In this document: positions 1 to 6,053 of the stretch, in pieces
Layout: the number at the start of each line of letters is the position of its first letter
How positions within the stretch are numbered: the first letter of the stretch is position 1
From: Ghiorsea sp.
Lineage (GTDB): Bacteria > Pseudomonadota > Zetaproteobacteria > Mariprofundales > Mariprofundaceae
Length of the DNA stretch: 13,124 nt
Assembly (NCBI GenBank): GCA_030950765.1
Contig: JAUZQX010000171.1
Location: forward strand, 1 to 13,124
Direction of reading: 5' to 3'
The notes under the pieces: generated by a model
Told to the model about the DNA's origin: nothing
Database searches by the model: none
The model's input: the letters and a program-made list of their open reading frames with translations, nothing else
Program-made: the position numbers and the translations under genes

Positions 1-1
1 G

Positions 2-208
2 ACTGTGATTGAAGTCTCTGGTGAAGACACTGGCTTTGATGGTGGCATTGCCCAATCATCATTTATGCAGAAAAAAGCCAAAACCACAGCCTTTACGCAA
101 ACATTTACCATCCAAGGCGATACACTACAATACGACCAAACCATTATGCTGGATATTTACAGCAAAACCTTTGAGCATACGGACACAAATACATTAACCC
201 GTCAATAA
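2..208 (+). CDS. C-terminal part of a possible nitrobindin/FABP-like beta-barrel protein (5' truncated)
   Basis: The reading frame is open from the left edge and stops with TAA at 206-208, so only the last 68 or so residues are visible. A GTG lies at position 5, but the frame continues upstream of it and I do not take it as the start. The residues alternate polar and hydrophobic as in antiparallel strands. The order 'SSFMQKKAKTTAF', then 'FTIQGDTLQYDQT', then a Thr/Leu/Arg-rich last strand resembles the end of the heme-binding beta-barrel (DUF1794/THAP4-like, nitrobindin) family, where a '(S/T)FAK...VT..RTF...GDTL.Y' pattern is common. Members bind heme or small ligands in the cytosol. The assignment comes from remembered family patterns and half of the protein is missing, so it is tentative; another lipocalin-like barrel is possible. 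Confidence 0.5.
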   Translation, partial: TVIEVSGEDTGFDGGIAQSSFMQKKAKTTAFTQTFTIQGDTLQYDQTIMLDIYSKTFEHTDTNTLTRQ

Positions 209-217
209 ACAAGCTCT

Positions 218-301
218 ACCCCGTCAGCTTGGCTGCCACCCCTTCATACAGAAGGGGAACTATTCCCCTCTGGCTAGAGGGGTGTCACAACGTGACGGGG
301 T
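218..301. repeat. Nested palindromic intergenic element
   Basis: A perfect 9-base outer arm ACCCCGTCA (218-226) matches its reverse complement TGACGGGGT (293-301). Inside are two small hairpins: CCCCTTC/GAAGGGG (239-245 and 251-257, loop ATACA) and CCCCTC/GAGGGG (265-270 and 277-282, loop TGGCTA). The CACCCCT at 237-243 also pairs with AGGGGTG at 278-284, so the element can fold either as one long imperfect stem or as a cruciform with two hairpins. No T-run follows, so it is not an ordinary terminator. The design resembles dispersed REP/MITE-like palindromes. The copy number in the genome cannot be seen here. Confidence 0.75.
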
Positions 302-334
302 GTTGTTCACTATAAAACTTTGCAACCCAAAACA

Positions 335-808
335 ATGAATAAACAAGACATTATAAATCTTATCATCACCCAGCTTGAAGCCAATATCAGCGTGGCACAG
401 CAGGCCGTGGACGTGGCGCGGGATACGGCTACGCATAAAGATTGTTTGGGTTCATCCAAATATGAAACTATGGGTACAGAAGCATCGTACCTTGCCAAAG
501 GGCAAGGTGAACGTTTGTTGGAATTACAACGTGCGCTTGCTTATTTCAAGCAGCTAACGCCACAAACCTCAACAAAAGCCGAGCTTGTATCCTTAATCAA
601 CTTAGAAGATGAACAAGGGCAAAACCAAACCTTACTTTTGGCAGGTGATGCTGGTGGTTTAAAAGTAAAATATGATGATAACATCATCACTGTGATTACC
701 CCGCAAGCACCATTGGGTAAAAGTTTGATGGATAAAGCCGTGGGTGAAACGTTTGAACTTAAAATCACTGGAAAAATACGTTGTTTTGAAGTGGTTGATG
801 TTGCCTAA
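335..808 (+). CDS. GreA/GreB-like transcription elongation factor family protein
   Basis: This 157-residue protein has a helical N-terminal region followed by a C-terminal Gre (FKBP-like) domain. Residues 1-71 are rich in Ala, Glu and Gln and likely form the antiparallel coiled coil. Within them, 'SKYETMGTEASYLAKGQ' (about 41-57) resembles the 'NKYDT.GLEA.YLA.GQ' signature I recall for short Gre-like proteins. Residues 117-134 (VITPQAPLGKSLMDK) and the ending FEVVDVA are the typical end of Gre domains. Classical Gre factors enter the RNA polymerase secondary channel and stimulate cleavage of backtracked transcripts. Whether this divergent paralogue cleaves or acts differently, as related factors do, cannot be told. 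I chose ATG 335; an in-frame TTG at 320 would add five residues. No strong Shine-Dalgarno (SD) sequence precedes either. It stands alone, between two repeat-like segments. Confidence 0.75.
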   Translation: MNKQDIINLIITQLEANISVAQQAVDVARDTATHKDCLGSSKYETMGTEASYLAKGQGERLLELQRALAYFKQLTPQTSTKAELVSLINLEDEQGQNQTLLLAGDAGGLKVKYDDNIITVITPQAPLGKSLMDKAVGETFELKITGKIRCFEVVDVA

Positions 809-809
809 T

Positions 810-903
810 GTTTCTCCACGCCTTCCACTTGGTCGAAATGACAATGTATTTCTTCGTGTTCTGTGATGAATTGGCAAAGCCAAGAAGCCTGCCCCTTGCG
901 GGT
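810..903. repeat. Degenerate dispersed-repeat-like intergenic segment
   Basis: The 109-base gap between the Gre-like gene and the GIY-YIG gene holds no reading frame of its own. On the reverse strand it contains GTCATTTCGACC (842-831), then GTGGAGAAAC (819-810). This is the framework of a widespread intergenic repeat class, 'GTCATTTCGACC...GGAGAAATC'. Further along is the perfect palindrome TTGGCAAAGCCAA (871-883, loop AAA). The segment ends about 15 bases before the next start codon. The repeat assignment rests on recalled motif similarity and not on a second copy in this window. Confidence 0.4.
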
Positions 904-917
904 ATCGTGGTTCATAA

Positions 918-1205
918 ATGACTGAAACAATCTGGTATCTATATATGATTCGCTGCAAAGGCGATGTACTCTACACTGGCATCACCACTGATGTGACGCG
1001 AAGGTTTGGCGAACATCAAGCGGGCAAAGGTGCCAAGTTTTTACGCGGCAAAGCACCACTTGAATTGGTTTACTCACAAGAGGTTGGCAATCAATCTCAA
1101 GCCCTTAAATTAGAATTTTGGCTTAAAAAACAACCCAAACTCAGTAAAGAAAAAATGATTCAGCAAGGTTTACCAGTTGATATACAAACACGATTAATGC
1201 AATAA
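918..1205 (+). CDS. GIY-YIG nuclease family protein (YhbQ/UPF0213 type)
   Basis: A 95-residue single-domain protein of the usual length for the YhbQ branch of the GIY-YIG superfamily. The GIY and YIG equivalents are seen as W-Y-L-Y-M (6-10) and L-Y-T-G-I (18-22). The conserved arginine follows in VTRRFGEH (26-33) and the acidic metal-ligand region is near ALKLEFWLKK. GIY-YIG domains cut DNA using one divalent metal ion. YhbQ-type stand-alone domains have been linked to DNA damage or nucleic acid turnover, but their cellular role is not firmly known. The ATG at 918 has only a weak upstream purine stretch. The last four codons overlap the stop end of the opposite gene, and no terminator lies between them. 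Confidence 0.88.
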   Translation: MTETIWYLYMIRCKGDVLYTGITTDVTRRFGEHQAGKGAKFLRGKAPLELVYSQEVGNQSQALKLEFWLKKQPKLSKEKMIQQGLPVDIQTRLMQ

Positions 1206-1379
1206 CTGCGGTTCAAATAAACAAGCATACGCCAAACTTGAGTGAATCGGTTGCACCACACATTGCTCCTGCATATCAGGGTGTTTTGAAATAAATACAT
1301 ACGCTGCAAATTGCGCCTGCTCTTCGGAGTGGTAAGGTCCATAAACGTCATCATCTATACTCAATTGATATTCACTCAT
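1194..1379 (-). CDS. Small hypothetical protein (61 aa)
   Basis: I do not recognise this protein. The start at 1379 is preceded on the reverse strand by AAGGA (around 1392-1388) at good spacing, which favours MSEYQLSIDDD over an ATG nine bases upstream that sits almost on the SD. The product is small and soluble-looking, with an acidic N-terminus, a 'YGPYHSEEQAQFAAYVF' segment likely to be helical, and two cysteines near the end. The pattern 'D.YGPY.SEEQA..AA' resembles small orphan proteins in which a short beta hairpin leads into one helix. It converges on the GIY-YIG gene with a 12-base overlap, so both coding ends are shared. The good SD and the coherent composition make it likely real; the function is unknown. 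Confidence 0.6.
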   Translation of the reverse strand: MSEYQLSIDDDVYGPYHSEEQAQFAAYVFISKHPDMQEQCVVQPIHSSLAYACLFEPQLLH

Positions 1380-1481
1380 CACGTACATCCTTGAAAATTA
1401 ATTACTATTCGTCAGCTCGTCATACATATAACTATCGCAAACTATGCGTCTTAATTTAGCCCTAAATAGTATTTTAATTTT

Positions 1482-1576
1482 GAGGTGTTCATTTCATGCG
1501 ATTGCTTATCACAAGTGCTTTGCTAAGCTACAAGCCTACTTTCAAACGCAACACATCCAAGGAGAGAACCCCATGA
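1482..1576 (+). promoter_or_regulatory. hinT leader with a putative 26-codon upstream reading frame
   Basis: The 193-base gap between the small reverse gene and hinT contains GAGG at 1482-1485 and, ten bases later, an ATG at 1496. That ATG opens a 26-codon frame (product begins MRLLITSALLSYK). Its TGA (1574-1576) overlaps the hinT ATG (1573-1575) as ATGA, and the hinT SD (AAGGAGAG, 1559-1566) lies inside it. This arrangement would allow translational coupling or control by a leader peptide. It is short enough to have arisen by chance. The rest of the gap (1380-1481) is AT-rich and probably holds divergent promoters, but I could not place convincing -35/-10 pairs. Confidence 0.35.
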
Positions 1577-1902
1577 GTGATTGTTTATTTTGTAAAATCA
1601 TCGAAGAAACTATCCCTTCAGATAAAGTGTACGAAGATGATGGCGTATATGCCTTCAAAGACATTCATCCCAAAGCACCCGTTCATGTATTGGTGATTCC
1701 TAAGACACACATCCCTACCCTTGCCGATGCTCAAGACCCTGCCATGTTGGGGGAATTCATGATCAAGGTAAATCATGTGGCGAATAATGTACTCAAGCTT
1801 GAAGCAGGTTACCGCGTGGTCATTAATGTACGCGAAGGTGGCGGACAAGAGGTGTTTCATTTGCATGCACATATCCTGGGCGGCAAAAAGCTGCCTTTCT
1901 AA
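1573..1902 (+). CDS. hinT: HIT family purine nucleoside phosphoramidase (HinT)
   Basis: A 109-residue histidine triad protein. Near the N-terminus the paired cysteines in CLFCKII (4-10) match the common HinT start. The triad itself, HLHAHILGG, lies at residues 96-104; by family knowledge the middle His (98) is the nucleophile that forms the nucleotidyl intermediate. HinT homodimers hydrolyse AMP-N phosphoramidates such as AMP-lysine, including products linked to lysyl-tRNA synthetase. The length is normal for the family. ATG 1573 is chosen because AAGGAGAG lies eight bases upstream and the domain begins there; an in-frame ATG at 1444 would add 43 residues unlike any HIT extension. It leads a run of eight forward genes, with 18 bases to the next. 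Confidence 0.93.
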   Translation: MSDCLFCKIIEETIPSDKVYEDDGVYAFKDIHPKAPVHVLVIPKTHIPTLADAQDPAMLGEFMIKVNHVANNVLKLEAGYRVVINVREGGGQEVFHLHAHILGGKKLPF

Positions 1903-1920
1903 GCGTATTGATATAAACAC

Positions 1921-2427
1921 ATGGCAACCCACCGCAGAACGCGCAAACCCTCCCAGCTTAATCCACTCAAGTTAAACTTGAGCAAGGTGCTCAACCCTGA
2001 ACATATGCAACGTTTGAGCAGCATCGCTTTACTGCGCAGACATTGGCATGACATTGTGGGCAGCATGCTGGCAGAGCGCTGTGAGCCCATTGCCATAGAA
2101 CCACAGGCAGATGGTTCGCTGGGGTTGTTAATCGCGGTGAATCACCCTGTGATTGCCAGTCATATTCGGCTGCTGCATGAAGACATTCGAAAGGCATGTT
2201 TTAAACGGTGCAAACTTCAAGGTTTACGCAAAGTATGGACAAGGGTGCAGGCTGGTGCAGGCATTCGCGAAGAAAAAAAAGTGCGTATTCATTATGAAGT
2301 GCACTGCCAAGACTTGCGACTACTTGCCCAAAGCTTACAAGATGTGAAGGATAAGCCGCTGCGCAAGCTAATGTTTAATGCAGGTGCTGCACAACTACAG
2401 TTTTACAAAACAAATCAAGGGTCATAA
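1921..2427 (+). CDS. DUF721 (DciA-like) protein
   Basis: A 168-residue basic protein with the DUF721 pattern: a helical entry, then LRRHWHDIVG (around 38-47), 'LAERCEPIAI', a hydrophobic strand 'GLLIAVNHPVIASHIR', and a following helix. In DciA the conserved tryptophan and the 'P..I' strand belong to the KH-like domain that loads the replicative helicase DnaB in bacteria lacking DnaC. The C-terminal third is charged and without a recognisable domain. The start ATG at 1921 has only a weak SD. Its place beside ybaB, recR and holC fits a DNA replication role. DUF721 proteins vary widely, so family membership is firmer than the helicase-loader function. Confidence 0.75.
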   Translation: MATHRRTRKPSQLNPLKLNLSKVLNPEHMQRLSSIALLRRHWHDIVGSMLAERCEPIAIEPQADGSLGLLIAVNHPVIASHIRLLHEDIRKACFKRCKLQGLRKVWTRVQAGAGIREEKKVRIHYEVHCQDLRLLAQSLQDVKDKPLRKLMFNAGAAQLQFYKTNQGS

Positions 2428-2431
2428 AAAC

Positions 2432-3316
2432 ATGAAAAAAACTTTTATATTTAGTATGTTAGCTATATTCATCAGCGTCACAGGACTAAGCACAACTGCC
2501 GATGCCAAACGATTCGGTGGCGGCATGAGCTTTGGTAAATCATTCAGCAAACAAAAAAGCTTCTCCAAATCTGCCCCCAAACAAGGTATCAACCAACAAA
2601 AAGCAGCCCCGGCACAAGGCGCTAAAACGGGTTCTCGAGCTGGTGGCATGATGGGTATTTTAGGTGGTCTAGCTATGGGCGGTTTGCTTGGCGCGATGTT
2701 CTTTGGTGGTGGCTTTGAAGGCATCAACTTTATGGACATCTTAATCTTTGGTGGCATTGCTTTTGCCATCTTCTGGTTTATGCGCCGTGCTGCAGCTGCT
2801 CGCCGTGAGCCCGAATATGCCCACGCAGGACACCACAATCAAAGCTTTGGTCATGATGCACCAGAACAACAAAATAACGATGCATTTATGGGCAGTGAAA
2901 CAACGGCATCAGCGACCAATAAACCCAATATTGATGCCGAACATTTTGTGAATGCGGCGCGTGATATATTTGTGCGTATGCAACAAGATTGGGATGCTAA
3001 AAACGAAGACGATATTCGTTCATTTTGTACCCCTGAAGTCACTGAACATATTCTTGCTGATATGGCACGTATTGGTGATAACAAAACAATAACTGAAATT
3101 GGTATGCTTGAAGCCGACATTGCTGAAATGTGGGTAGAGTCTGACCTTGAATGGGTTGCTGTTCACTTCCAAGCCAAACTTAAAGAAGAAACGATGAATA
3201 TGGCAGGTGTTGTGGTTGAAACAGAAAATACAGATGTGAATGAAATTTGGATTTTCCAACATAATCCGAACAATGATGACCCAACATGGTACTTATCAGG
3301 TATCCAACAAGCTTAA
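2432..3316 (+). CDS. Exported, membrane-anchored Tim44-domain protein
   Basis: A 294-residue protein with four parts. It opens with a clear signal peptide ending in ADA (residues 1-25). A Gly/Ser/Lys-rich low-complexity stretch follows (26-70). Next are two hydrophobic, glycine-rich segments (about 73-94 and 99-117) followed by a basic RR stop. Last is a soluble C-terminal Tim44-like domain (about 160-294), starting near DAEHFVNAARDIFVRMQQDW. Tim44-like domains bind lipid or protein surfaces in mitochondria; the bacterial secreted versions have no settled function. ATG 2432 was chosen over an upstream frame overlapping the previous gene because the signal peptide starts there and AAGGG lies upstream. 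It sits four bases after the DUF721 gene and 24 before ybaB. The 'RFGGGMSFGKSFS' start of the mature part is typical of this family. Confidence 0.82.
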   Translation: MKKTFIFSMLAIFISVTGLSTTADAKRFGGGMSFGKSFSKQKSFSKSAPKQGINQQKAAPAQGAKTGSRAGGMMGILGGLAMGGLLGAMFFGGGFEGINFMDILIFGGIAFAIFWFMRRAAAARREPEYAHAGHHNQSFGHDAPEQQNNDAFMGSETTASATNKPNIDAEHFVNAARDIFVRMQQDWDAKNEDDIRSFCTPEVTEHILADMARIGDNKTITEIGMLEADIAEMWVESDLEWVAVHFQAKLKEETMNMAGVVVETENTDVNEIWIFQHNPNNDDPTWYLSGIQQA

Positions 3317-3340
3317 TAACTGTACGAGGAAAAGATAGAT

Positions 3341-3655
3341 ATGAACATCGCAAAAATGATGCAACAAGCCAAAAAAATGCAAGATGGCATGAAACAAATG
3401 CAAGAAGACTTGGCAAACATGGAAGTGACTGGTGAATCAGGCGGTGGCATGGTCAAAGCTACTGTTTCGGGTAATCATCAAGTCAAACGCATTAATATTG
3501 ATGACAGTCTTTTGACGGATGATGATAAAACATTGCTTGAAGACTTGGTGGCTGCCGCTGTGAATGCAGCCATGAGTAAAATCGAAGAGACCACCAAAGC
3601 CAAACAAAAAGATATGATGGGTGGCATGTCACTACCACCAGGTTTTTCACTGTAA
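3341..3655 (+). CDS. ybaB: YbaB/EbfC nucleoid-associated protein
   Basis: A 104-residue protein of normal family length. The N-terminal helix is rich in Met, Gln and Lys (MMQQAKKMQDGMKQMQEDL). The central strand carries the family motif 'VTGESGGGMVKATVSGNH', followed by 'DDSLL.DD..LLEDLVAAAVNAA' and a glycine/methionine-rich tail ending PPGFSL. EbfC/YbaB dimers bind DNA non-specifically or with weak preference and help organise the nucleoid. The SD GAGGA (3326-3330) sits ten bases before the ATG. The stop codon overlaps the recR start by one base (TAATG), the classic ybaB-recR coupling seen across bacteria. Confidence 0.95.
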   Translation: MNIAKMMQQAKKMQDGMKQMQEDLANMEVTGESGGGMVKATVSGNHQVKRINIDDSLLTDDDKTLLEDLVAAAVNAAMSKIEETTKAKQKDMMGGMSLPPGFSL

Positions 3656-4278
3656 TGCATCATTTGGCTGGCATGCCAGAACCTTTGGCACGCTTGGTGG
3701 AGCAGCTTAGTGCATTCCAAGGCATTGGTCCGAAAACTGCCATGCGCCTTGCTTTGAACATGCTTGAGCAATCAGAAAATGACGTAAAAAGTCTGGCTCA
3801 ATCATTAGAACATTTACACACACAGGTAAAGTTTTGTGATACATGCGGTGGTTTTGCGTCTGCCAATCACTGCACCGTTTGCGACAATGTAAAACGTCAG
3901 CATGAGATTGTATGTGTGGTTGAACAACCCGTAGATGTATTGATGTTGGAGCGTGGCCACTTTCAAGGCAGCTATCATGTACTGCATGGTCGCCTTAGCC
4001 CTGTGGACGGCGTTGGCCCAGAAAAGCTACGTTTTAACAGTTTGGATCAACGCATTGCAGGCGGTAATATCAAAGAATTAATTATGGCAACCAGTGCCAC
4101 GGTGGATGGTGAGGCCACTGCCCACTTTATTTCACGCCGTTATGCCCATCATGGCATTCAGGTTTCACGTATTGCGCGTGGTGTACCCGAAGGTGGTGAA
4201 CTGGAATATTTGGATGAATACACGCTATCCCGCGCATTAGAACAACGTGTGCTTTGGGAACATGAGCGTATAGCTTAA
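3655..4278 (+). CDS. recR: Recombination mediator protein RecR
   Basis: A 207-residue protein of normal length with every RecR landmark in order. The helix-hairpin-helix is at FQGIGPKTAMRLAL (21-34). The C4 zinc finger uses Cys61, Cys64, Cys73 and Cys76. The Toprim domain begins at IVCVVEQPVD (85-94), and 'HVLHGRLSPVDGVGPEKL' is the conserved central loop. With RecF and RecO, RecR loads RecA on gapped single-stranded DNA coated by SSB. Its start overlaps the ybaB stop by one base; a second ATG at 3673 is possible but leaves less of the usual N-terminal helix. It is followed by ilvE after 17 bases. Confidence 0.96.
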   Translation: MHHLAGMPEPLARLVEQLSAFQGIGPKTAMRLALNMLEQSENDVKSLAQSLEHLHTQVKFCDTCGGFASANHCTVCDNVKRQHEIVCVVEQPVDVLMLERGHFQGSYHVLHGRLSPVDGVGPEKLRFNSLDQRIAGGNIKELIMATSATVDGEATAHFISRRYAHHGIQVSRIARGVPEGGELEYLDEYTLSRALEQRVLWEHERIA

Positions 4279-4295
4279 AGGGATTAAAAAGAGAG

Positions 4296-5219
4296 ATGTT
4301 AAACTTTGCAGATAGAGATGGAAAAATTTGGTTTGATGGCAAGATGGTCGATTGGCGTGATGCCAAAATTCATGTGCTTACCCACACTTTGCATTATGGT
4401 ATGGGTGTTTTTGAAGGCGTGCGCGCCTATCATGCTGAAGAAGGCACAGCGATTTTCCGTTTACAAGAACATACAGACCGCCTATTCAACTCAGCAAAAA
4501 TCATGAACATGGACATGCCTTACTCCAAAGATGAGATCAATCAAGCCCAGCTTGATGCGGTTAAAGTAAACAACTTAGACTCGGCATATTTGCGTCCCAT
4601 GGCATTTTATGGCTCGGAAGGTATGGGTTTGCGCGCTGATGGTTTAAAAACCCATGTGATTGTTGCTGCTTGGAACTGGGGCGCATATTTGGGCAAAGAT
4701 GCGTTGGAGCAAGGTATCCGCATTCGCACATCTTCTTTCACCCGTCATCATCCGAATATCGCCATGTGCAAAGCAAAAGCCAATGGTAACTACATCAACT
4801 CCATGCTCGCGCTCTCGGATGCGCTTAAAGATGGCTATGATGAAGCATTGTTACTGGATGTGGATGGTTTTGTGGCAGAAGGTAGTGGTGAAAACTTCTT
4901 CTTGGTCAAAGATGGTGTAATTTACACGCCAGAACTTTCCAGCGCACTCGATGGCATCACCCGCAAAACGGTGATTCAGCTTGCAGAAGAAGAAGGTTAT
5001 AAAGTCATTGAGAAACGTATCACCCGCGATGAAGTATATATCGCTGATGAAGCGTTTTTTACAGGCACAGCTGCCGAAGTAACCCCCATTCGTGAATTAG
5101 ATAGGCGCACCATTGGTTGCGGCTCACGTGGCCCTATTACCAAAGTATTACAAACCAAATACTTCGATGTGGTGCATGGCAGAAGCCCTGCACATAAAGA
5201 CTGGTTAGCTGCCGTTTAA
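4296..5219 (+). CDS. ilvE: Branched-chain amino acid aminotransferase
   Basis: A 307-residue fold-type IV PLP enzyme that makes Leu, Ile and Val from their 2-keto acids with glutamate as amino donor; it works in the cytosol. Landmarks: 'THTLHYGMGVFEGVRAY' (29-45), AYLRP (97-101), the PLP lysine K161 in AKANGNY, then 'DVDGFVAEGSGENFF', 'GITRKT' and 'FFTGTAAEVTPI', all as in E. coli IlvE. AAGGGA (4278-4283) lies twelve bases before the ATG. The gene sits inside a replication/repair gene run and apart from ilvC, which is in another unit on the right. The stop TAA is immediately followed by the yciH ATG, which implies translational coupling. Confidence 0.95.
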   Translation: MLNFADRDGKIWFDGKMVDWRDAKIHVLTHTLHYGMGVFEGVRAYHAEEGTAIFRLQEHTDRLFNSAKIMNMDMPYSKDEINQAQLDAVKVNNLDSAYLRPMAFYGSEGMGLRADGLKTHVIVAAWNWGAYLGKDALEQGIRIRTSSFTRHHPNIAMCKAKANGNYINSMLALSDALKDGYDEALLLDVDGFVAEGSGENFFLVKDGVIYTPELSSALDGITRKTVIQLAEEEGYKVIEKRITRDEVYIADEAFFTGTAAEVTPIRELDRRTIGCGSRGPITKVLQTKYFDVVHGRSPAHKDWLAAV

Positions 5220-5594
5220 ATGTCTGACGATAGGGTGTTGGTCTATTCAAGTGAAGATGGGATGATAAACAAATCATCCCAGCCTTCTGCCAAAGCTGGC
5301 AAACGAAACAAAAAGAAAAAAGGTGCAACACCCTCCCCTATTAAAAACCCCAACAAACAGGGCGTGCGTATCATGCGCGAAAGCAAAGGCCGCGGTGGTA
5401 AATCGGTGTCTATCATCACAGGTTTAAACTTGGATAAAGAAACACTCAAAAAGCTGGGAAAAACACTCAAAGCCCAATTGGGTACGGGTGGCGCAATTAA
5501 AGAGGGTAACATCGAAATCCAAGGTGACCATAGAGAAAAGTTGTTAGAACTCTTAGAAAAACAAAGTATTAAAGCCAAAATAGCAGGTGGATAA
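5220..5594 (+). CDS. yciH: SUI1/eIF1-family translation factor (YciH)
   Basis: A 124-residue protein with a disordered Lys/Ser/Pro-rich first part (about 1-48), including a KRNKKKK basic patch, and a SUI1 fold after it. The SUI1 landmarks are 'VRIMRESKGRGGKSVSIITGL', 'LGTGGAIKEGNIEIQGDH' and a final helix 'REKLLELLEKQ'. Eukaryotic eIF1 with this fold controls start-codon fidelity; bacterial YciH binds near the ribosomal P site and can inhibit some initiation events, notably in stress. The start is the ATG directly after the ilvE stop, with no base between, and the gene relies on coupling because there is no separate SD. Its tail contains the SD for holC. Confidence 0.9.
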   Translation: MSDDRVLVYSSEDGMINKSSQPSAKAGKRNKKKKGATPSPIKNPNKQGVRIMRESKGRGGKSVSIITGLNLDKETLKKLGKTLKAQLGTGGAIKEGNIEIQGDHREKLLELLEKQSIKAKIAGG

Positions 5595-5601
5595 CCCTCA
5601 T

Positions 5602-6042
5602 ATGGAAACCAAAGTTCACTTTGAATTATTGGAGCATGCAGACCGCATCAAGGGTATTGCCAACTTGTTACTGCGCCGAAATCGTTTAACACCGCATGTG
5701 TTGGTACTTTGCCCAGATGATGATTTTATGCAGCAACTGGATGAAACACTATGGACCATCCACTTTGAAGCTTTTCTACCGCATGCTATTGCCACAGATG
5801 ATATGGAAAATAATGCTAAACAACCCATCTTATTGGCAACAAACATCAACCGTGATAACCAAGCAACTGTACTTATCAATGGTGGCTTAGAAATCCCGCC
5901 TGAATTACAAGACTTCTCACATATTGTTGATTTTGTTGATGCTTGGGATGACGATTTAAAACAAGCATCACGTGAACGTTTTAAAACCTACCGCCAATTA
6001 TCTTTTGAACCCAGCTATATCCCAGCGAGCAAACAAGACTAG
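5602..6042 (+). CDS. holC: DNA polymerase III subunit chi
   Basis: A 146-residue protein that matches HolC in length and motif order. It has an N-terminal beta-alpha region, 'LDETLWTIHFEAFLPHAIA' equivalent to the E. coli 'LDEALW...FVPHNLA' segment, and a final 'HIVDFV...DDLKQASRERFKTYR' helix. Chi bridges the clamp loader (through psi) and the SSB C-terminal tail at the replication fork. ATG 5602 is chosen because AGGTGG (5585-5590), inside the end of yciH, is well spaced; an in-frame GTG at 5587 would overlap yciH and give no benefit. The C-terminal end converges on the glycosyltransferase gene with only 11 bases between stops. ATCTTAAGAT (6051-6060) is a palindrome at that junction. Confidence 0.9.
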   Translation: METKVHFELLEHADRIKGIANLLLRRNRLTPHVLVLCPDDDFMQQLDETLWTIHFEAFLPHAIATDDMENNAKQPILLATNINRDNQATVLINGGLEIPPELQDFSHIVDFVDAWDDDLKQASRERFKTYRQLSFEPSYIPASKQD

Positions 6043-6053
6043 ACTATAATATC

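Noticed and set aside
214..303. The palindrome at 218-301 as an intrinsic terminator for the left-edge gene
   Set aside because: No T-run follows either inner hairpin or the outer arms on the plus strand.
1444..1572. In-frame N-terminal extension of the HIT protein (43 residues)
   Set aside because: The HIT domain begins at the MSDCLFCKII start, a strong SD lies just before ATG 1573, and the extension has no family-like features.
2422..2838. 138-codon reverse frame under the Tim44-domain gene
   Set aside because: Its Pro/Lys/Ala-rich product mirrors the Gly-rich low-complexity coding of the real gene on the opposite strand.
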